Origin: Betaproteobacteria bacterium
Lineage (GTDB): Bacteria; Pseudomonadota; Gammaproteobacteria; Burkholderiales; SG8-41
Assembly: GCA_029863175.1 (NCBI GenBank)
Contig: JAOTVX010000029.1
Coordinates: 1 to 48,317, forward strand
Length of the DNA stretch: 48,317 nt
Direction: 5' to 3'
The notes under the pieces are model-generated. The model had not been told where the DNA came from. It searched no databases and saw only the letters and a list, made by a program, of their open reading frames with translations. The position numbers and the translations under genes are program-made. Shown here piece by piece: positions 16,719-27,462 of the stretch; the first letter of the stretch is position 1, and each line of letters starts with the position of its first letter.

Positions 16719-17204
16719 TCAACTTTCCACGATCAGCCGGTAGTCGGGCGTTGTGTTGAGCGGACACGAGTAGAGATACTCGCCCGCCTTGAGCTCGATA
16801 CGGTAATCCTGCGTTTTCCCCGTTGTCAGCCCGCCGCCGGAGACGCTCGGCAAGGTTACCCGACCCGCGAGTCCGGCCCCGCGTAGCCAGAACCCCAACT
16901 CATACGGAACGTCGCGATTGGTTACCCGAAAGATGTATCGGCCGGGCTTGAGGACGATCGGCTTCGCCTGCGCCAGGCGTTCTGCGGCGGTCTTGGCATT
17001 GATCGCGTCACAGTCTTCCTTCCGGCTCGACCGGTAAGCGCGGTTTTTACCATCCTCGCTTTCGAGGAATTGGCACGGCACCTGCGTCAGCTCGATCACC
17101 GTGGGCCCGGCGGCCATGCTTACACCCGGAACCAAAACCGCCCCCAACGCGGCGATGAAGGCGGTTCCCAGATGAGAACGTAACGAAAATCCGCTGCTAA
17201 ACAT
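16719..17204 (-). CDS. Exported cupredoxin-like protein
   Basis: This is a 161-residue periplasmic protein with a signal peptide up to about residue 32 (LVPGVSMAAG). The C-terminal half has the beta-sandwich signature of cupredoxins: VLKPGRYIFRVTNRDVPYEL and later ELKAGEYLYSCPLNTTPDYR. Cys147 matches the position of the copper-ligand cysteine. The usual first His after the VTN loop is not evident, nor is the His-x-x-Met after the Cys, so a normal type 1 copper site looks incomplete. The ATG at 17204 has AAGGAG seven bases upstream. It lies downstream of the NPCAAK-repeat gene on the same strand. Confidence 0.65.
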   Translation of the reverse strand: MFSSGFSLRSHLGTAFIAALGAVLVPGVSMAAGPTVIELTQVPCQFLESEDGKNRAYRSSRKEDCDAINAKTAAERLAQAKPIVLKPGRYIFRVTNRDVPYELGFWLRGAGLAGRVTLPSVSGGGLTTGKTQDYRIELKAGEYLYSCPLNTTPDYRLIVES

Positions 17205-17403
17205 ATCTCGCTCCTTGAAACTAATGGAATCATTGTTCTTCTTTGAATGCGGTTGCAGCCGGGCGCATGGCCCGCCACGCACGGCACTCGCGCACAAAAC
17301 CCCGCGCCGGTGCCGGGCAGAGCGCCATTGCGGGCTGGAGCGGAAACGCGCGTCCCCGCCCCTTGCCCGCGTTAATGGTGGCGCTGGTTAAAGCGGATCA
17401 GTA

Positions 17404-17661
17404 TCACTTGGCCCTGCAGGGATTCTTGGCTGCGCACGGGTTTTTCGCCGCGCACGGATTTTTCGCCGCGCACGGGTTAGTTGCGCCGCAACGCGCCTTC
17501 TTCTTGGCACTACAGGGATTACAGGGGTTGACCTTCGCGGCGCATGGGTTGCGGCCCGCGCAGGGATTGCGCGGTCCGCAGGCTGCGTGCGCGAGCGGGA
17601 CTGCCATGGCAAATGCGGCGGCTCCGATCGCAGCGCGGACCTGCTTGCGGTTGACTCTCAT
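17404..17661 (-). CDS. Secreted Cys-rich NPCAAK-repeat peptide
   Basis: This is an 85-residue protein with a clear Sec signal peptide (AAIGAAAFAMAVPLAHAACG, cleavage about residue 26). The mature part is almost entirely NPCxxK repeats and contains 10 cysteines in about 58 residues. It ends with three NPCAAK units and one NPCRAK. There are essentially no other hydrophobic residues, so it cannot form a normal globular core. Metal (copper or zinc) binding or a role as a modified or cross-linked peptide is plausible, but the sequence only shows the composition. The ATG at 17661 has AGAGGAGA upstream. The neighbouring cupredoxin-like gene supports a metal link. Confidence 0.75.
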   Translation of the reverse strand: MRVNRKQVRAAIGAAAFAMAVPLAHAACGPRNPCAGRNPCAAKVNPCNPCSAKKKARCGATNPCAAKNPCAAKNPCAAKNPCRAK

Positions 17662-17946
17662 CGATGAATCTCCTCTGGGGATGAAATTTCATTATCTTGC
17701 AATTCGTTTACCTGGACTCCTGCCAGCCGCAGTCGTTCGGCCCGGTCGCCGATCGGATTTCCGCTAGCGGGGCGCAGGCAAACACGCATCGGGGCAACCC
17801 CCGACACCGGTAATACGGGACTCGCCGGTCAACGGATGCAGCGATGCGCGCAAATGGCACCGCCTTGGCGTGAGGAAAACAGCCGCGCCGCCCTCAGGCA
17901 GGCGGGCTCCCACGCGACCGCGCAGCGAAAAAAGCCCAAAAAATCA
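17662..17946. other. Intergenic region, nothing recognised
   Basis: This is the upstream region of the NPCAAK-repeat gene. No reading frame with convincing codon use and no RNA gene was recognised. It presumably holds the promoter of that gene, but no clear -35/-10 pair stands out. Confidence 0.4.
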
Positions 17947-17992
17947 ATGGTGATACGTGGTGAGTGACGGGTGCTGGGTGATGGGTGATGGG
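17947..17992. repeat. GTGATGG-type heptamer array, family A (copy 4)
   Basis: Several degenerate GGTGATG/GTGACGG units are in tandem in one orientation. No matching opposite arm is seen nearby. Confidence 0.65.
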
Positions 17993-18046
17993 CGTTTGAC
18001 CAGAAGCGAGCTAAAACACTCGGAATTCAGCCGCCCATCCTCATGG

Positions 18047-18115
18047 CTTGCCCTTCTCCCCAAGGGGGAAGGGCAAGCTCAAGAGCCGCTCCTCTTCCTC
18101 GTCGAGGGAGAGGGG
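18047..18115. repeat. Two adjacent REP-like palindromes
   Basis: CTTGCCCTTCTCCC pairs with GGGAAGGGCAAG (18047-18077), and CCTCTTCCTCG pairs with CGAGGGAGAGG (18091-18114). They lie 3' of ssb and resemble the C/T-rich REP-like palindromes common in proteobacterial intergenic DNA. They could stabilise or terminate the ssb mRNA. Confidence 0.6.
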
Positions 18116-18150
18116 CGGGACAAAGGGATCGCACGCCGATAAACCCCTAT

Positions 18151-18624
18151 TTAGAAAGGAATATCGTCATCCATCTGGTCGAACCCGCCGGCCCCCTTCT
18201 TGGGCTGGGGTTTGTCGCCGCCAGCGCCAGCCGTGGCGGGCTCACGCGACGCGGTCACCCCGCCCCCACCACCACCGGTAGCGGTACCGCCACCGCGCGA
18301 GCCAAGGAGTTGCATCCGGTCGGCCACGATCTCGGTGGAATACTTGTCCTGGCCCTCCTTGTCCTGCCACTTGCGGGTGCGAATGCGGCCCTCGACGTAG
18401 ACGGGCGAGCCTTTCTTCAGGTACTCCCCGGAAATCTCGGCGAGCTTGCCGAAGAACGCGATACGATGCCACTCGGTATGCTCCTGCTGCTCCCCGCCTT
18501 TGTCCCGCCATTTCTCGGTGGTGGCGATGCGGATATTGGTGACCGCATCCCCGCTCGGCAGGTAACGGGTTTCAGGATCCGCGCCGAGATTGCCAATGAG
18601 TATCACCTTGTTGACCGATGCCAT
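18151..18624 (-). CDS. ssb: Single-stranded DNA-binding protein
   Basis: SSB coats single-stranded DNA in replication and repair. The protein has 157 residues: an OB-fold (about 1-110, starting [20 protein letters not shown]), a Gly-rich linker with TGGGGGGV, and the acidic tip DDDIPF that recruits partner proteins. The ATG at 18622-18624 is unambiguous. It lies close to a YajR-like transporter and uvrA. A single chromosomal ssb next to uvrA is common in proteobacteria. Confidence 0.97.
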   Translation of the reverse strand: MASVNKVILIGNLGADPETRYLPSGDAVTNIRIATTEKWRDKGGEQQEHTEWHRIAFFGKLAEISGEYLKKGSPVYVEGRIRTRKWQDKEGQDKYSTEIVADRMQLLGSRGGGTATGGGGGGVTASREPATAGAGGDKPQPKKGAGGFDQMDDDIPF

Positions 18625-18698
18625 CTGGGGTTCCTTATGAAGTCAGGAAGTCAGGAGATATTAACGTCCGATAAGCGACCGGGGATGACAGGCACATA

Positions 18699-18773
18699 CG
18701 TAATGGGTAACGGGTAATCGGTGTAAGGCATTCCGCAAGGCGCATTACGCATTACCCATCACGCATTACGGGT
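18699..18773. repeat. Inverted repeat element of ATTAC/GGTAA units, family A-like (copy 5)
   Basis: The left arm (18699-18720) has TAATGGGTAACGGGTAA and the right arm (18741-18773) CGCATTACCC-type units. The right arm overlaps the last codons of the YajR-like gene. Confidence 0.65.
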
Positions 18774-20149
18774 TTTTGGTCCCCCGCGATCAGCTTGACC
18801 ACATTCTCTTCGTCAAAGCCCGCGCTGTCCACCGTGACGTACGCGTGGCGCTCGCTGCACACCACGCGCGCCTCGTACACGCCCGGAAGCGCCCTCAGCC
18901 TTACCGCCAGCCGATCACCCTGGCCGCCAGCGAGCGGCGGCAACGCGTAGACGCGCGTGCTGCGCGCGGCGGGCACGTGGATGCCGCGCGCGATGATGAG
19001 CCAAAGCCCCAGCAGCACGACGCCGAAGACGACCACGCCCGTGTCGCCCCAATGGCCATACAGATAGCCGCCGCCCGCTGCGCCGGCAAAGGTGCCCAGG
19101 AACTGCAGGCTGGAGAAAACGCCCATGGCGACGCCCTTAGCCCCTGGCGGCGCGGTCTTGGTCACCAGCGAAGGCAGCGCTGCTTCCAGAATGTTGAAAG
19201 CGGTGAAAAAAATGAGCAGCATCGCCGCGATCGTCCACACCCCTGCCAGAACCCATGGCATGAGGAGCTGGCTGACGAGCAGCATGGCGACCGCCCCGAC
19301 AAACACCCGCCTCAAGCGCTCGGGGCGGGTGGTGCGCAGAATGGCGGGCAGCATGAGCACGAACGAGCCGAGCATAACCGGAAGGTAGACGTGCCAGTGC
19401 TGGTCCACGGGCAGTCCCGCAGCGCGCAATTCGAGCGGCACGGCGATGAAAAGCGCCATCAGCACCGCGTGCAACGTGAAGATGCCGTAATTGAGGCGGG
19501 CGAGCTGCGTGTCGCGCAACACGTTAAGAAACTCGGAGAAGCCGCCGCGGGCGTCGTTCGGCATCGGGTGCTCTGGCGCGTCAGGGACGATGGCATAGAC
19601 GACCCAGATCGAAATCAGCACGAGCACCCCGGTCATAACAAATATGCCAGGCACACCCATCACGCCGTTGAACCATGGGGAGAGCACCAGCGACAGGGCA
19701 AACGTCGCGCCGATCGTCGAGCCGATTATGGCCATCGCTTTGGTGCGGTGCTGCTCGCGCGTGAGATCCGCCGTCATCGCCATGACTGCCGCCGAGATGG
19801 CACCGGCCCCCTGCAACATGCGCCCCAGGATCACAATCCAGATATGGGTGCCGAGGGCTGCGACAAAACTGCCGCCGGCGAAAATGGCGAGACCGACGTA
19901 AATCACCGGCTTACGCCCATAACGGTCGGACCACCAGCCAAAGGGAATTTGCAGGATCGCCTGCGTCAAGCCGTAGACGCCAATGGCAACGCCCACCAGA
20001 GTCAGGTTATCGCCGCCCGGCAGGCCCTCCGCGTAGATCGCGAATACCGGCAAGATGAGAAACATGCCGAGCATGCGCAGCCCGAAAATGCTCGCAAGGC
20101 TCACCGCGGCCCGCAGTTCCGGTGGGCTCATGCGATTGGCAGACGACAT
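18752..20149 (-). CDS. YajR-like MFS transporter with C-terminal ferredoxin-like domain
   Basis: This is a 465-residue inner-membrane transporter. Residues about 15-385 hold 12 membrane segments with motif A ([14 protein letters not shown]) and motif B-like [11 protein letters not shown] soluble domain of about 70 residues follows ([20 protein letters not shown], then [14 protein letters not shown]), with the beta-alpha-beta pattern of the YAM domain in E. coli YajR. The substrate is unknown. The final residues KPVMRDG are encoded by an intergenic-type repeat (18741-18773), so the native end may have been replaced. The start at 20149 is used; MSPPELR at 20131 is an alternative. It is divergent from uvrA. 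Confidence 0.82.
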   Translation of the reverse strand: MSSANRMSPPELRAAVSLASIFGLRMLGMFLILPVFAIYAEGLPGGDNLTLVGVAIGVYGLTQAILQIPFGWWSDRYGRKPVIYVGLAIFAGGSFVAALGTHIWIVILGRMLQGAGAISAAVMAMTADLTREQHRTKAMAIIGSTIGATFALSLVLSPWFNGVMGVPGIFVMTGVLVLISIWVVYAIVPDAPEHPMPNDARGGFSEFLNVLRDTQLARLNYGIFTLHAVLMALFIAVPLELRAAGLPVDQHWHVYLPVMLGSFVLMLPAILRTTRPERLRRVFVGAVAMLLVSQLLMPWVLAGVWTIAAMLLIFFTAFNILEAALPSLVTKTAPPGAKGVAMGVFSSLQFLGTFAGAAGGGYLYGHWGDTGVVVFGVVLLGLWLIIARGIHVPAARSTRVYALPPLAGGQGDRLAVRLRALPGVYEARVVCSERHAYVTVDSAGFDEENVVKLIAGDQKPVMRDG

Positions 20150-20181
20150 CAGGCAGTCGGAGAGTCGGGCGAGTCGGGCGG

Positions 20182-20216
20182 TTGGGAAAAGCTGAAAAAC
20201 TCCGGTATATTAACAG
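20182..20216 (+). promoter_or_regulatory. uvrA promoter with weak LexA-like half site
   Basis: TTGGGA (20182-20187), an 18-base spacer and TATATT (20206-20211) make a reasonable sigma-70 promoter toward uvrA. The overlapping 16-mer ending GTATATTAACAG (to 20216) keeps one ACAG half of a LexA box and an AT-rich core, but not the CTGT half. SOS control is possible, not shown. Confidence 0.4.
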
Positions 20217-20295
20217 GTTTATCTCCGTCCCGACCCTGACATTGGCAGCTAACCGTCCAACTGTCGTTCCGCTTCGGCCTTCGGAACCCGAGGCC

Positions 20296-23121
<2,826 letters not shown>

Positions 23122-23163
23122 GCGGGCAACCGGTCTTAAACACCGTGAAAAGCAGAACACTTT

Positions 23164-23280
23164 TGACCACGGAATCACACGGAATTACACGGACAAAGAC
23201 GTGAACCGAGAACTGCGCCATAGCGGAACAACAATTTCAGTTTGTTTCCGTGTGGTTCCGTGGCTGTATTGTCTTTGGGA
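23164..23280. repeat. ACACGGAA-type palindromic element, family C (copy 1)
   Basis: The left arm is GACCACGGAATCACACGGAA, the right arm TTTCCGTGTGGTTCCGTGG, and about 60 bases lie between them. The middle part is also similar to copy 2 at 29449-29556, so this is a defined element and not just simple sequence. It follows uvrA. Confidence 0.8.
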
Positions 23281-23300
23281 TCACTTTTAGTTGGACGCTC

Positions 23301-23377
23301 ATCACGCATCACCCGTCACCCGTCACCCGTCACCCGTCACCCGTCACCCGTCACCCGTCACCCGTCACCCGTCACGC
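23301..23377. repeat. Perfect heptamer array (GTCACCC), family A (copy 6)
   Basis: There are eleven consecutive 7-base units, eight of them identical GTCACCC, flanked by ATCACGC, ATCACCC and GTCACGC variants. The array stops 10 bases before the ATG of the glycerate kinase, where a promoter or ribosome-binding site would be expected. Confidence 0.9.
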
Positions 23378-23386
23378 AGTTTAGAG

Positions 23387-24658
23387 ATGTCTCCCCGCGA
23401 CCTTCTCCTCGGCAGTTTCCAGGCCGCCCTTGCGGCAGCCGACCCGCTGAAGATCGTCCCGCAACACCTGCCCGAACCGCCCAAGGGGCGCACGCTCGTG
23501 GTGGGCGCGGGCAAGGCCGCCGCGTCCATGGCCCTTGCCGTCGAGCAGAACTGGCCGGGCAAAGCCCCGCTCGACGGTCTCGTCATCACGCGCTACCAGC
23601 ACGGGCTGCTCACCAACCGCATCAACGTGATCGAGGCCGCGCACCCGGTACCCGACGAGAACGGCGAAAGGGCGACGCATGAGATCCTGAAGCAGGTGAG
23701 ATCCCTCACCCCGAACGATCTCCTGCTCGTGCTTCTCTCGGGCGGCGGCTCCGCCTTGCTCTCGCTGCCGGTGGCAGGCATCGGCATGGAGGAGCTCAAG
23801 ACCACGACCCGCGAGCTGCTGAGAAGCGGCGCTCCTATCCAGGACATGAACACCGTGCGGAAGCATCTCTCCGCCATCCAGGGCGGGCAGCTCGCCGCCG
23901 CTACACGTGCGCCGGTGCTCGCTCTAACCCTCTCGGACGTGACCGGCGACGACCCGACTCACATCGCGTCCGGGCCCTGCGCCGCCGATCCCACGACTTA
24001 CCAGGATGCGCTCGACATCCTCAGGCGTTACAAGGTCAACGCGCCCCGGGCCGTGCTTGACCATCTCGCGCAGGGAGCGAAGAAGAAGATCCCGGAGACG
24101 CCGAAGCCCGGGAACCGCCTCTTCGGGCGCGTCGAGAACCGGGTCATCGCGACGGCTCAGCAGTCGCTGCAGGCGGCCGCGGACTTTTTCTCCGGGCACG
24201 ATATCCACCCGGCCATTCTCGGCGATTCCGTGACCGGTGAAGCCCGCCAGGTGGCGAAGGTCTACGGCGCGCTCGCGCGACAGGTAAAGCGCCGCGGCCA
24301 GCCGTGGGTCCCACCCGTGGCGCTCATCTCCGGCGGCGAGACCACGGTGACGGTCCGAGGCAAGGGCCGTGGCGGGCGCTGCACGGAGTTTCTGCTCGCA
24401 CTGGCGGTGGATCTCGCCGGCACCGATGGCATCCACGCATTGGCATGCGATACCGACGGGATCGACGGTTCGGAAGATAACGCCGGGGCCGTGCTTGCAC
24501 CGGACTCGCTGAAGCGCGCCGAGAAAAAGAAGCTCGATGCCGTGAGCCTGCTGGAGAACAATGACGCCTATGATTTTTTCAGTGAGCTTGGCGATCTGAT
24601 CGTCACCAGCCCCACGCGCACCAACGTCAATGACTACCGCACTATTCTCGTCCTCTGA
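23387..24658 (+). CDS. Glycerate 2-kinase (DUF4147/MOFRL type)
   Basis: This 423-residue cytoplasmic enzyme phosphorylates D-glycerate, linking glyoxylate, tartrate or hydroxypyruvate metabolism to glycolysis. The N-terminal DUF4147 domain shows VVGAGKAAASMALAVE and LLSGGGSALLSLP. The C-terminal MOFRL domain shows LISGGETTVTVRGKGRGGR and ACDTDGIDGSEDNAGA. Family names include GckA and TtuD. The ATG at 23387 is chosen; any longer start would translate the GTCACCC array into a RHPSPVT repeat. Only TTTAGAG lies before the ATG, a weak ribosome-binding site, perhaps because the array has displaced the natural one. Confidence 0.88.
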   Translation: MSPRDLLLGSFQAALAAADPLKIVPQHLPEPPKGRTLVVGAGKAAASMALAVEQNWPGKAPLDGLVITRYQHGLLTNRINVIEAAHPVPDENGERATHEILKQVRSLTPNDLLLVLLSGGGSALLSLPVAGIGMEELKTTTRELLRSGAPIQDMNTVRKHLSAIQGGQLAAATRAPVLALTLSDVTGDDPTHIASGPCAADPTTYQDALDILRRYKVNAPRAVLDHLAQGAKKKIPETPKPGNRLFGRVENRVIATAQQSLQAAADFFSGHDIHPAILGDSVTGEARQVAKVYGALARQVKRRGQPWVPPVALISGGETTVTVRGKGRGGRCTEFLLALAVDLAGTDGIHALACDTDGIDGSEDNAGAVLAPDSLKRAEKKKLDAVSLLENNDAYDFFSELGDLIVTSPTRTNVNDYRTILVL

Positions 24659-24661
24659 AGA

Positions 24662-24821
24662 CGGGCGCAGCGGCGGATTTGTGGTGCTGTGGCCGATGCT
24701 CTACACCGACACGGCCGAGTCCTGGAAGCTGTCTGATCCGCGCCAGCGAATGGCTATCGCGGGCGCGGGCATCGGGGCCGAGTTAGCGCTCGCGGGCCTG
24801 ATTCGGGAGAGCGGCTTCTGA
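24662..24821 (+). pseudogene. Remnant of an M50-type membrane peptidase
   Basis: An open stretch reads FVVLWPMLYTDTAESWKL and then RQRMAIAGAGIGAELALAGL before a stop. This resembles an internal segment of M50-family (site-2-protease-like) membrane proteins, in which WPxLYTDT...W and RQR...GAGxxAEL are conserved. The zinc motif HExxH and both ends of the protein are absent, so only about 50 codons survive. It is in a different frame from the glycerate kinase and begins immediately after its stop. The call is by motif memory and needs a search. Confidence 0.4.
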
Positions 24822-24845
24822 AGAAAACGAAATTTTTGACGCGCG

Positions 24846-26141
24846 CTACGGCAGCGTCAGCCGGATCTCGATGCGCCGGTTGCGCTGCCACGCCCCCCGC
24901 GTGTTGGCTGGATCGAGCGGGTGGTACTCCCCAAAACCGGCTGCGATCAAGCGCCGCGCAGGAATGCCTTCCGCGATGAGGAAGCGCACAATGGAAAGGG
25001 CCCGCGCCACAGACAGCTCCCAGTTGGACGGGAACTTCTGCGTGCTGATCGGCCTCCGGTCGGTATGGCCATCGACGCGCAGCACCCAATCGATGTCGCC
25101 TGGAATGCGTACGGACACCTCCTTCAGAGTCTCAGCCAGTCGCTTCATCTGGCGCTGGCCCGGCGCACCGAGCTCCGCCGACCCGGTCTCGAACAACACC
25201 TCCGACTGGAACACGAAGCGGTCGCCGACGATGCGGATATCGTCGCGCTCACCCAGCGCCTCGCGCAGCCGGCCGAAGAACTCCGAGCGATAGCGGTTGA
25301 GCTCCTGCACCTTGCGCGCAAGTGCAATGTTCAGGCGCTCGCCGAGACCCGCAATCTCGATTTTCTGATCCTTCACCTTCGCTTCGGCGAGCTTGAGCGC
25401 GGCGGACAACTCCGCCAGCTGCCGGCGCAGCGCCTGCACCTGCTGATTGAGCTCGGCGATGCGGCTCTCCGCGCGCCGCGACAGCCGCCGTTCCTCGGCG
25501 AGCGCGTCGTCCTGCTCCTCGACGCGGGCGGTCAAATCGGCGACGCGGATGTCGCGCTTGTCGATCTCCTTCTGGGCGAGCCGCGTCCGCTCCTCTTCAC
25601 TGGAAAGACGTGCTTCAAGCAGCTTCGAACGATCGCGCAATGCCGTGAGCTCGGTATCGCGCTGCGCGATCTGCTGCTCGAGCTCGCGGCGCAGCTCGCG
25701 CAAGGCCGCGATGTCCTGCTGCAAGCTGGCAATTTCCGCGAGCCGCGCCTTGATTGCCTCCTTGTCGGCAGAAATGATTTTCCTCGCTTCGGCAAGATCG
25801 GCCTCCGTCACGGCGGCGCGCTCCAGCGCCAGACGCAACCGCCCCGAGACGTCTTCACGCTCGGCCAGGGTGGCGCGCAGGTGCGCCTCCGTGTCGGCGA
25901 GCCGACTCTCCAGGCTCGTGCTGCGGTCGCGCTCGAGCGAGAGCGTCTCGGCAAGCTCGTTGATGCTGCGCTGGAGCCGGGTAATCGTCGCCTCGCGTCC
26001 CGCCAGCTCCCACGAGGCGTAAAACTGCGCCAGCACGAACAGCAGCAGCATGAAAATGAAAACGAGTAGCACCGAGGCGAGCGCATCGACGAACCCCGGC
26101 CAGATGTCGATGGTGCGCGTGCGGCGGCCGAGCTGAAACAT
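24846..26141 (-). CDS. MotB/OmpA-like stator subunit with long coiled coil
   Basis: This is a 431-residue inner-membrane protein. One N-terminal membrane helix (about 14-42) carries Asp19 in WPGFVDALASVLL, at the place of the proton-binding Asp of MotB. A long charged heptad-rich coiled coil runs from about 45 to 285. The last 130 residues are an OmpA-like peptidoglycan-binding domain (VLFETGSAELGAPG, RVDGHTDRRPI, FGEYHPLDPANTRG, NRRIEIRL). The partner MotA/ExbB-like gene lies 12 bases upstream. Together they should form a proton-driven, wall-anchored unit. True MotB has a short linker, so this is not a standard flagellar stator. What force it transmits is unknown. Confidence 0.78.
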   Translation of the reverse strand: MFQLGRRTRTIDIWPGFVDALASVLLVFIFMLLLFVLAQFYASWELAGREATITRLQRSINELAETLSLERDRSTSLESRLADTEAHLRATLAEREDVSGRLRLALERAAVTEADLAEARKIISADKEAIKARLAEIASLQQDIAALRELRRELEQQIAQRDTELTALRDRSKLLEARLSSEEERTRLAQKEIDKRDIRVADLTARVEEQDDALAEERRLSRRAESRIAELNQQVQALRRQLAELSAALKLAEAKVKDQKIEIAGLGERLNIALARKVQELNRYRSEFFGRLREALGERDDIRIVGDRFVFQSEVLFETGSAELGAPGQRQMKRLAETLKEVSVRIPGDIDWVLRVDGHTDRRPISTQKFPSNWELSVARALSIVRFLIAEGIPARRLIAAGFGEYHPLDPANTRGAWQRNRRIEIRLTLP

Positions 26142-26153
26142 GGGCGTGTGCCC

Positions 26154-27281
26154 TCAGGCGCCTCCGCCGGAGCGCCCGGCGATCGTGCGCGTCAGCAGGC
26201 GCAGCTCGTTACGGAGGTCCTCCGCCATCTGCCTGCGCTCGGCGGCCCCGTCCTCCGCGAGGCGGTGCAGGTTGAGGTCCATGCTGCGAAAATGCGCGCG
26301 CATCGCGTCGTCCATGCCCCAACCCGACTCGGCCGCGGCCGCAAGACGCGAGACGATCGGCTGGAGATCCTGGTGCTGACGCGCGAGCCCCTTGATGAGC
26401 TGCTGCTCCCCGCGAATCTGGTCCGTTAGGTCGGCGAGCCGGGCCGTCAGCTGCAGCAGCTGCTCGCGCATCATGGTTCGGTCTTCCTCCCCGCGAGACA
26501 GGATGCGCTCCAGGCCCTCGAGGCTGTCCGCCGTTTTCTCCAGCAGCGCCTCGACATAAGCAGGGATCGAGTGTTCACCCTCGGCAAGCAGCGCGCTGCT
26601 CGGCAGATGCGTCAACTCGGCGAGCCAGTCTTCCAGTTCTTTGAAGAACCGGTTTTCGGCGTGCCCCGCCTGGAGGTCGAGAAAGCCCAGAACGAGCGCT
26701 CCCGCCAAGCCGAACAGCGAGGAGCTGAAGGCCGTGCCCATCCCGGCGAGGGGCCCCTGGAGATCGTCCCTCAACCGTCCGAACGCCTCGCCCACGTCTC
26801 CACCCGCCACCTGCAGGCTGGCGATTACCTTGCTGACCGCGACCACGGTGTCGAGCAGGCCCCAAAAGGTTCCCAGCAGCCCGAGGAAGATGAGCAGCCC
26901 GACAAAGTAGCGCGAGATATCGCGGTTCTGGTCGAGGCGCAGCCGGATGCCGTCGAGCAGCGAGCGCATCACCGTGGCCGACAGGCGCGGCGTGCCTTCG
27001 CGCGCCGAGAGCATCCGGGCGAGCGGCGCGAGCATGCGCGGCTCGCCAGCCTCGAAAGCCGGGGCGCCTGCCTGACGCCGGTCGAGCCATACGTGTTCGT
27101 TTTGCAGGCTCAGGACCTGCTGGAACACGATGCCGATGCCGACCCCGAGGACGCCAATGATCATGCCGTTAAAAAGCGGGTTGGCGAGAAACGCGGCGCG
27201 CAAAGGTACAAACAGCGCCGCGACCACCACGGCGACCGCGAACAGGAATACGAGCATCCAGACGACGGTTCGATTCTTCAT
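26154..27281 (-). CDS. MotA/ExbB-like proton channel subunit
   Basis: This 375-residue membrane protein has hydrophobic segments near 8-28, 38-58, 120-150 and 190-215. The MotA/TolQ/ExbB family blocks GLLIFLGLLGTFWGLLDTV and GMGTAFSSSLFGLAGALVLG are present. The C-terminal 140 residues are polar and helical, probably a cytoplasmic coiled coil. Such proteins form pentamers around two MotB-like subunits and convert proton flow into mechanical work. The ATG at 27281 follows AAGGATGAAGCG. The downstream gene is its MotB-like partner. No flagellar, tol or ton genes are nearby. Confidence 0.78.
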   Translation of the reverse strand: MKNRTVVWMLVFLFAVAVVVAALFVPLRAAFLANPLFNGMIIGVLGVGIGIVFQQVLSLQNEHVWLDRRQAGAPAFEAGEPRMLAPLARMLSAREGTPRLSATVMRSLLDGIRLRLDQNRDISRYFVGLLIFLGLLGTFWGLLDTVVAVSKVIASLQVAGGDVGEAFGRLRDDLQGPLAGMGTAFSSSLFGLAGALVLGFLDLQAGHAENRFFKELEDWLAELTHLPSSALLAEGEHSIPAYVEALLEKTADSLEGLERILSRGEEDRTMMREQLLQLTARLADLTDQIRGEQQLIKGLARQHQDLQPIVSRLAAAAESGWGMDDAMRAHFRSMDLNLHRLAEDGAAERRQMAEDLRNELRLLTRTIAGRSGGGA

Positions 27282-27462
27282 CGCTTCATCCTTCTCCTCG
27301 TTCCTCGAGAGGCATGCGAAACGTCCCAAGGCAGGGACGGATCAGGGATACCGCGCCCGGACAGAAAGCGCAAGAGCCGGTCCATCAGGTCAGCGCGATG
27401 CGGTTTTCCAATGCCCTCATTCGAGATGATAATCCGTAAATGCAGCTTGAGTCGCTAATCGC

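Noticed and set aside
18776..20239. A 487-codon plus-strand frame opposite the YajR-like gene
   Set aside because: The product is His/Arg/Gln-rich, with no domain, and is a mirror of the codon usage of the transporter on the other strand.
23301..23377. A CRISPR array
   Set aside because: The units are 7 bp and contiguous with no spacers; no cas gene is present.
24846..27281. A Zorya defence system
   Set aside because: A MotA/MotB-like pair is present, but there is no adjacent helicase or nuclease gene of the Zorya type, and the subunit sizes differ from ZorA and ZorB.
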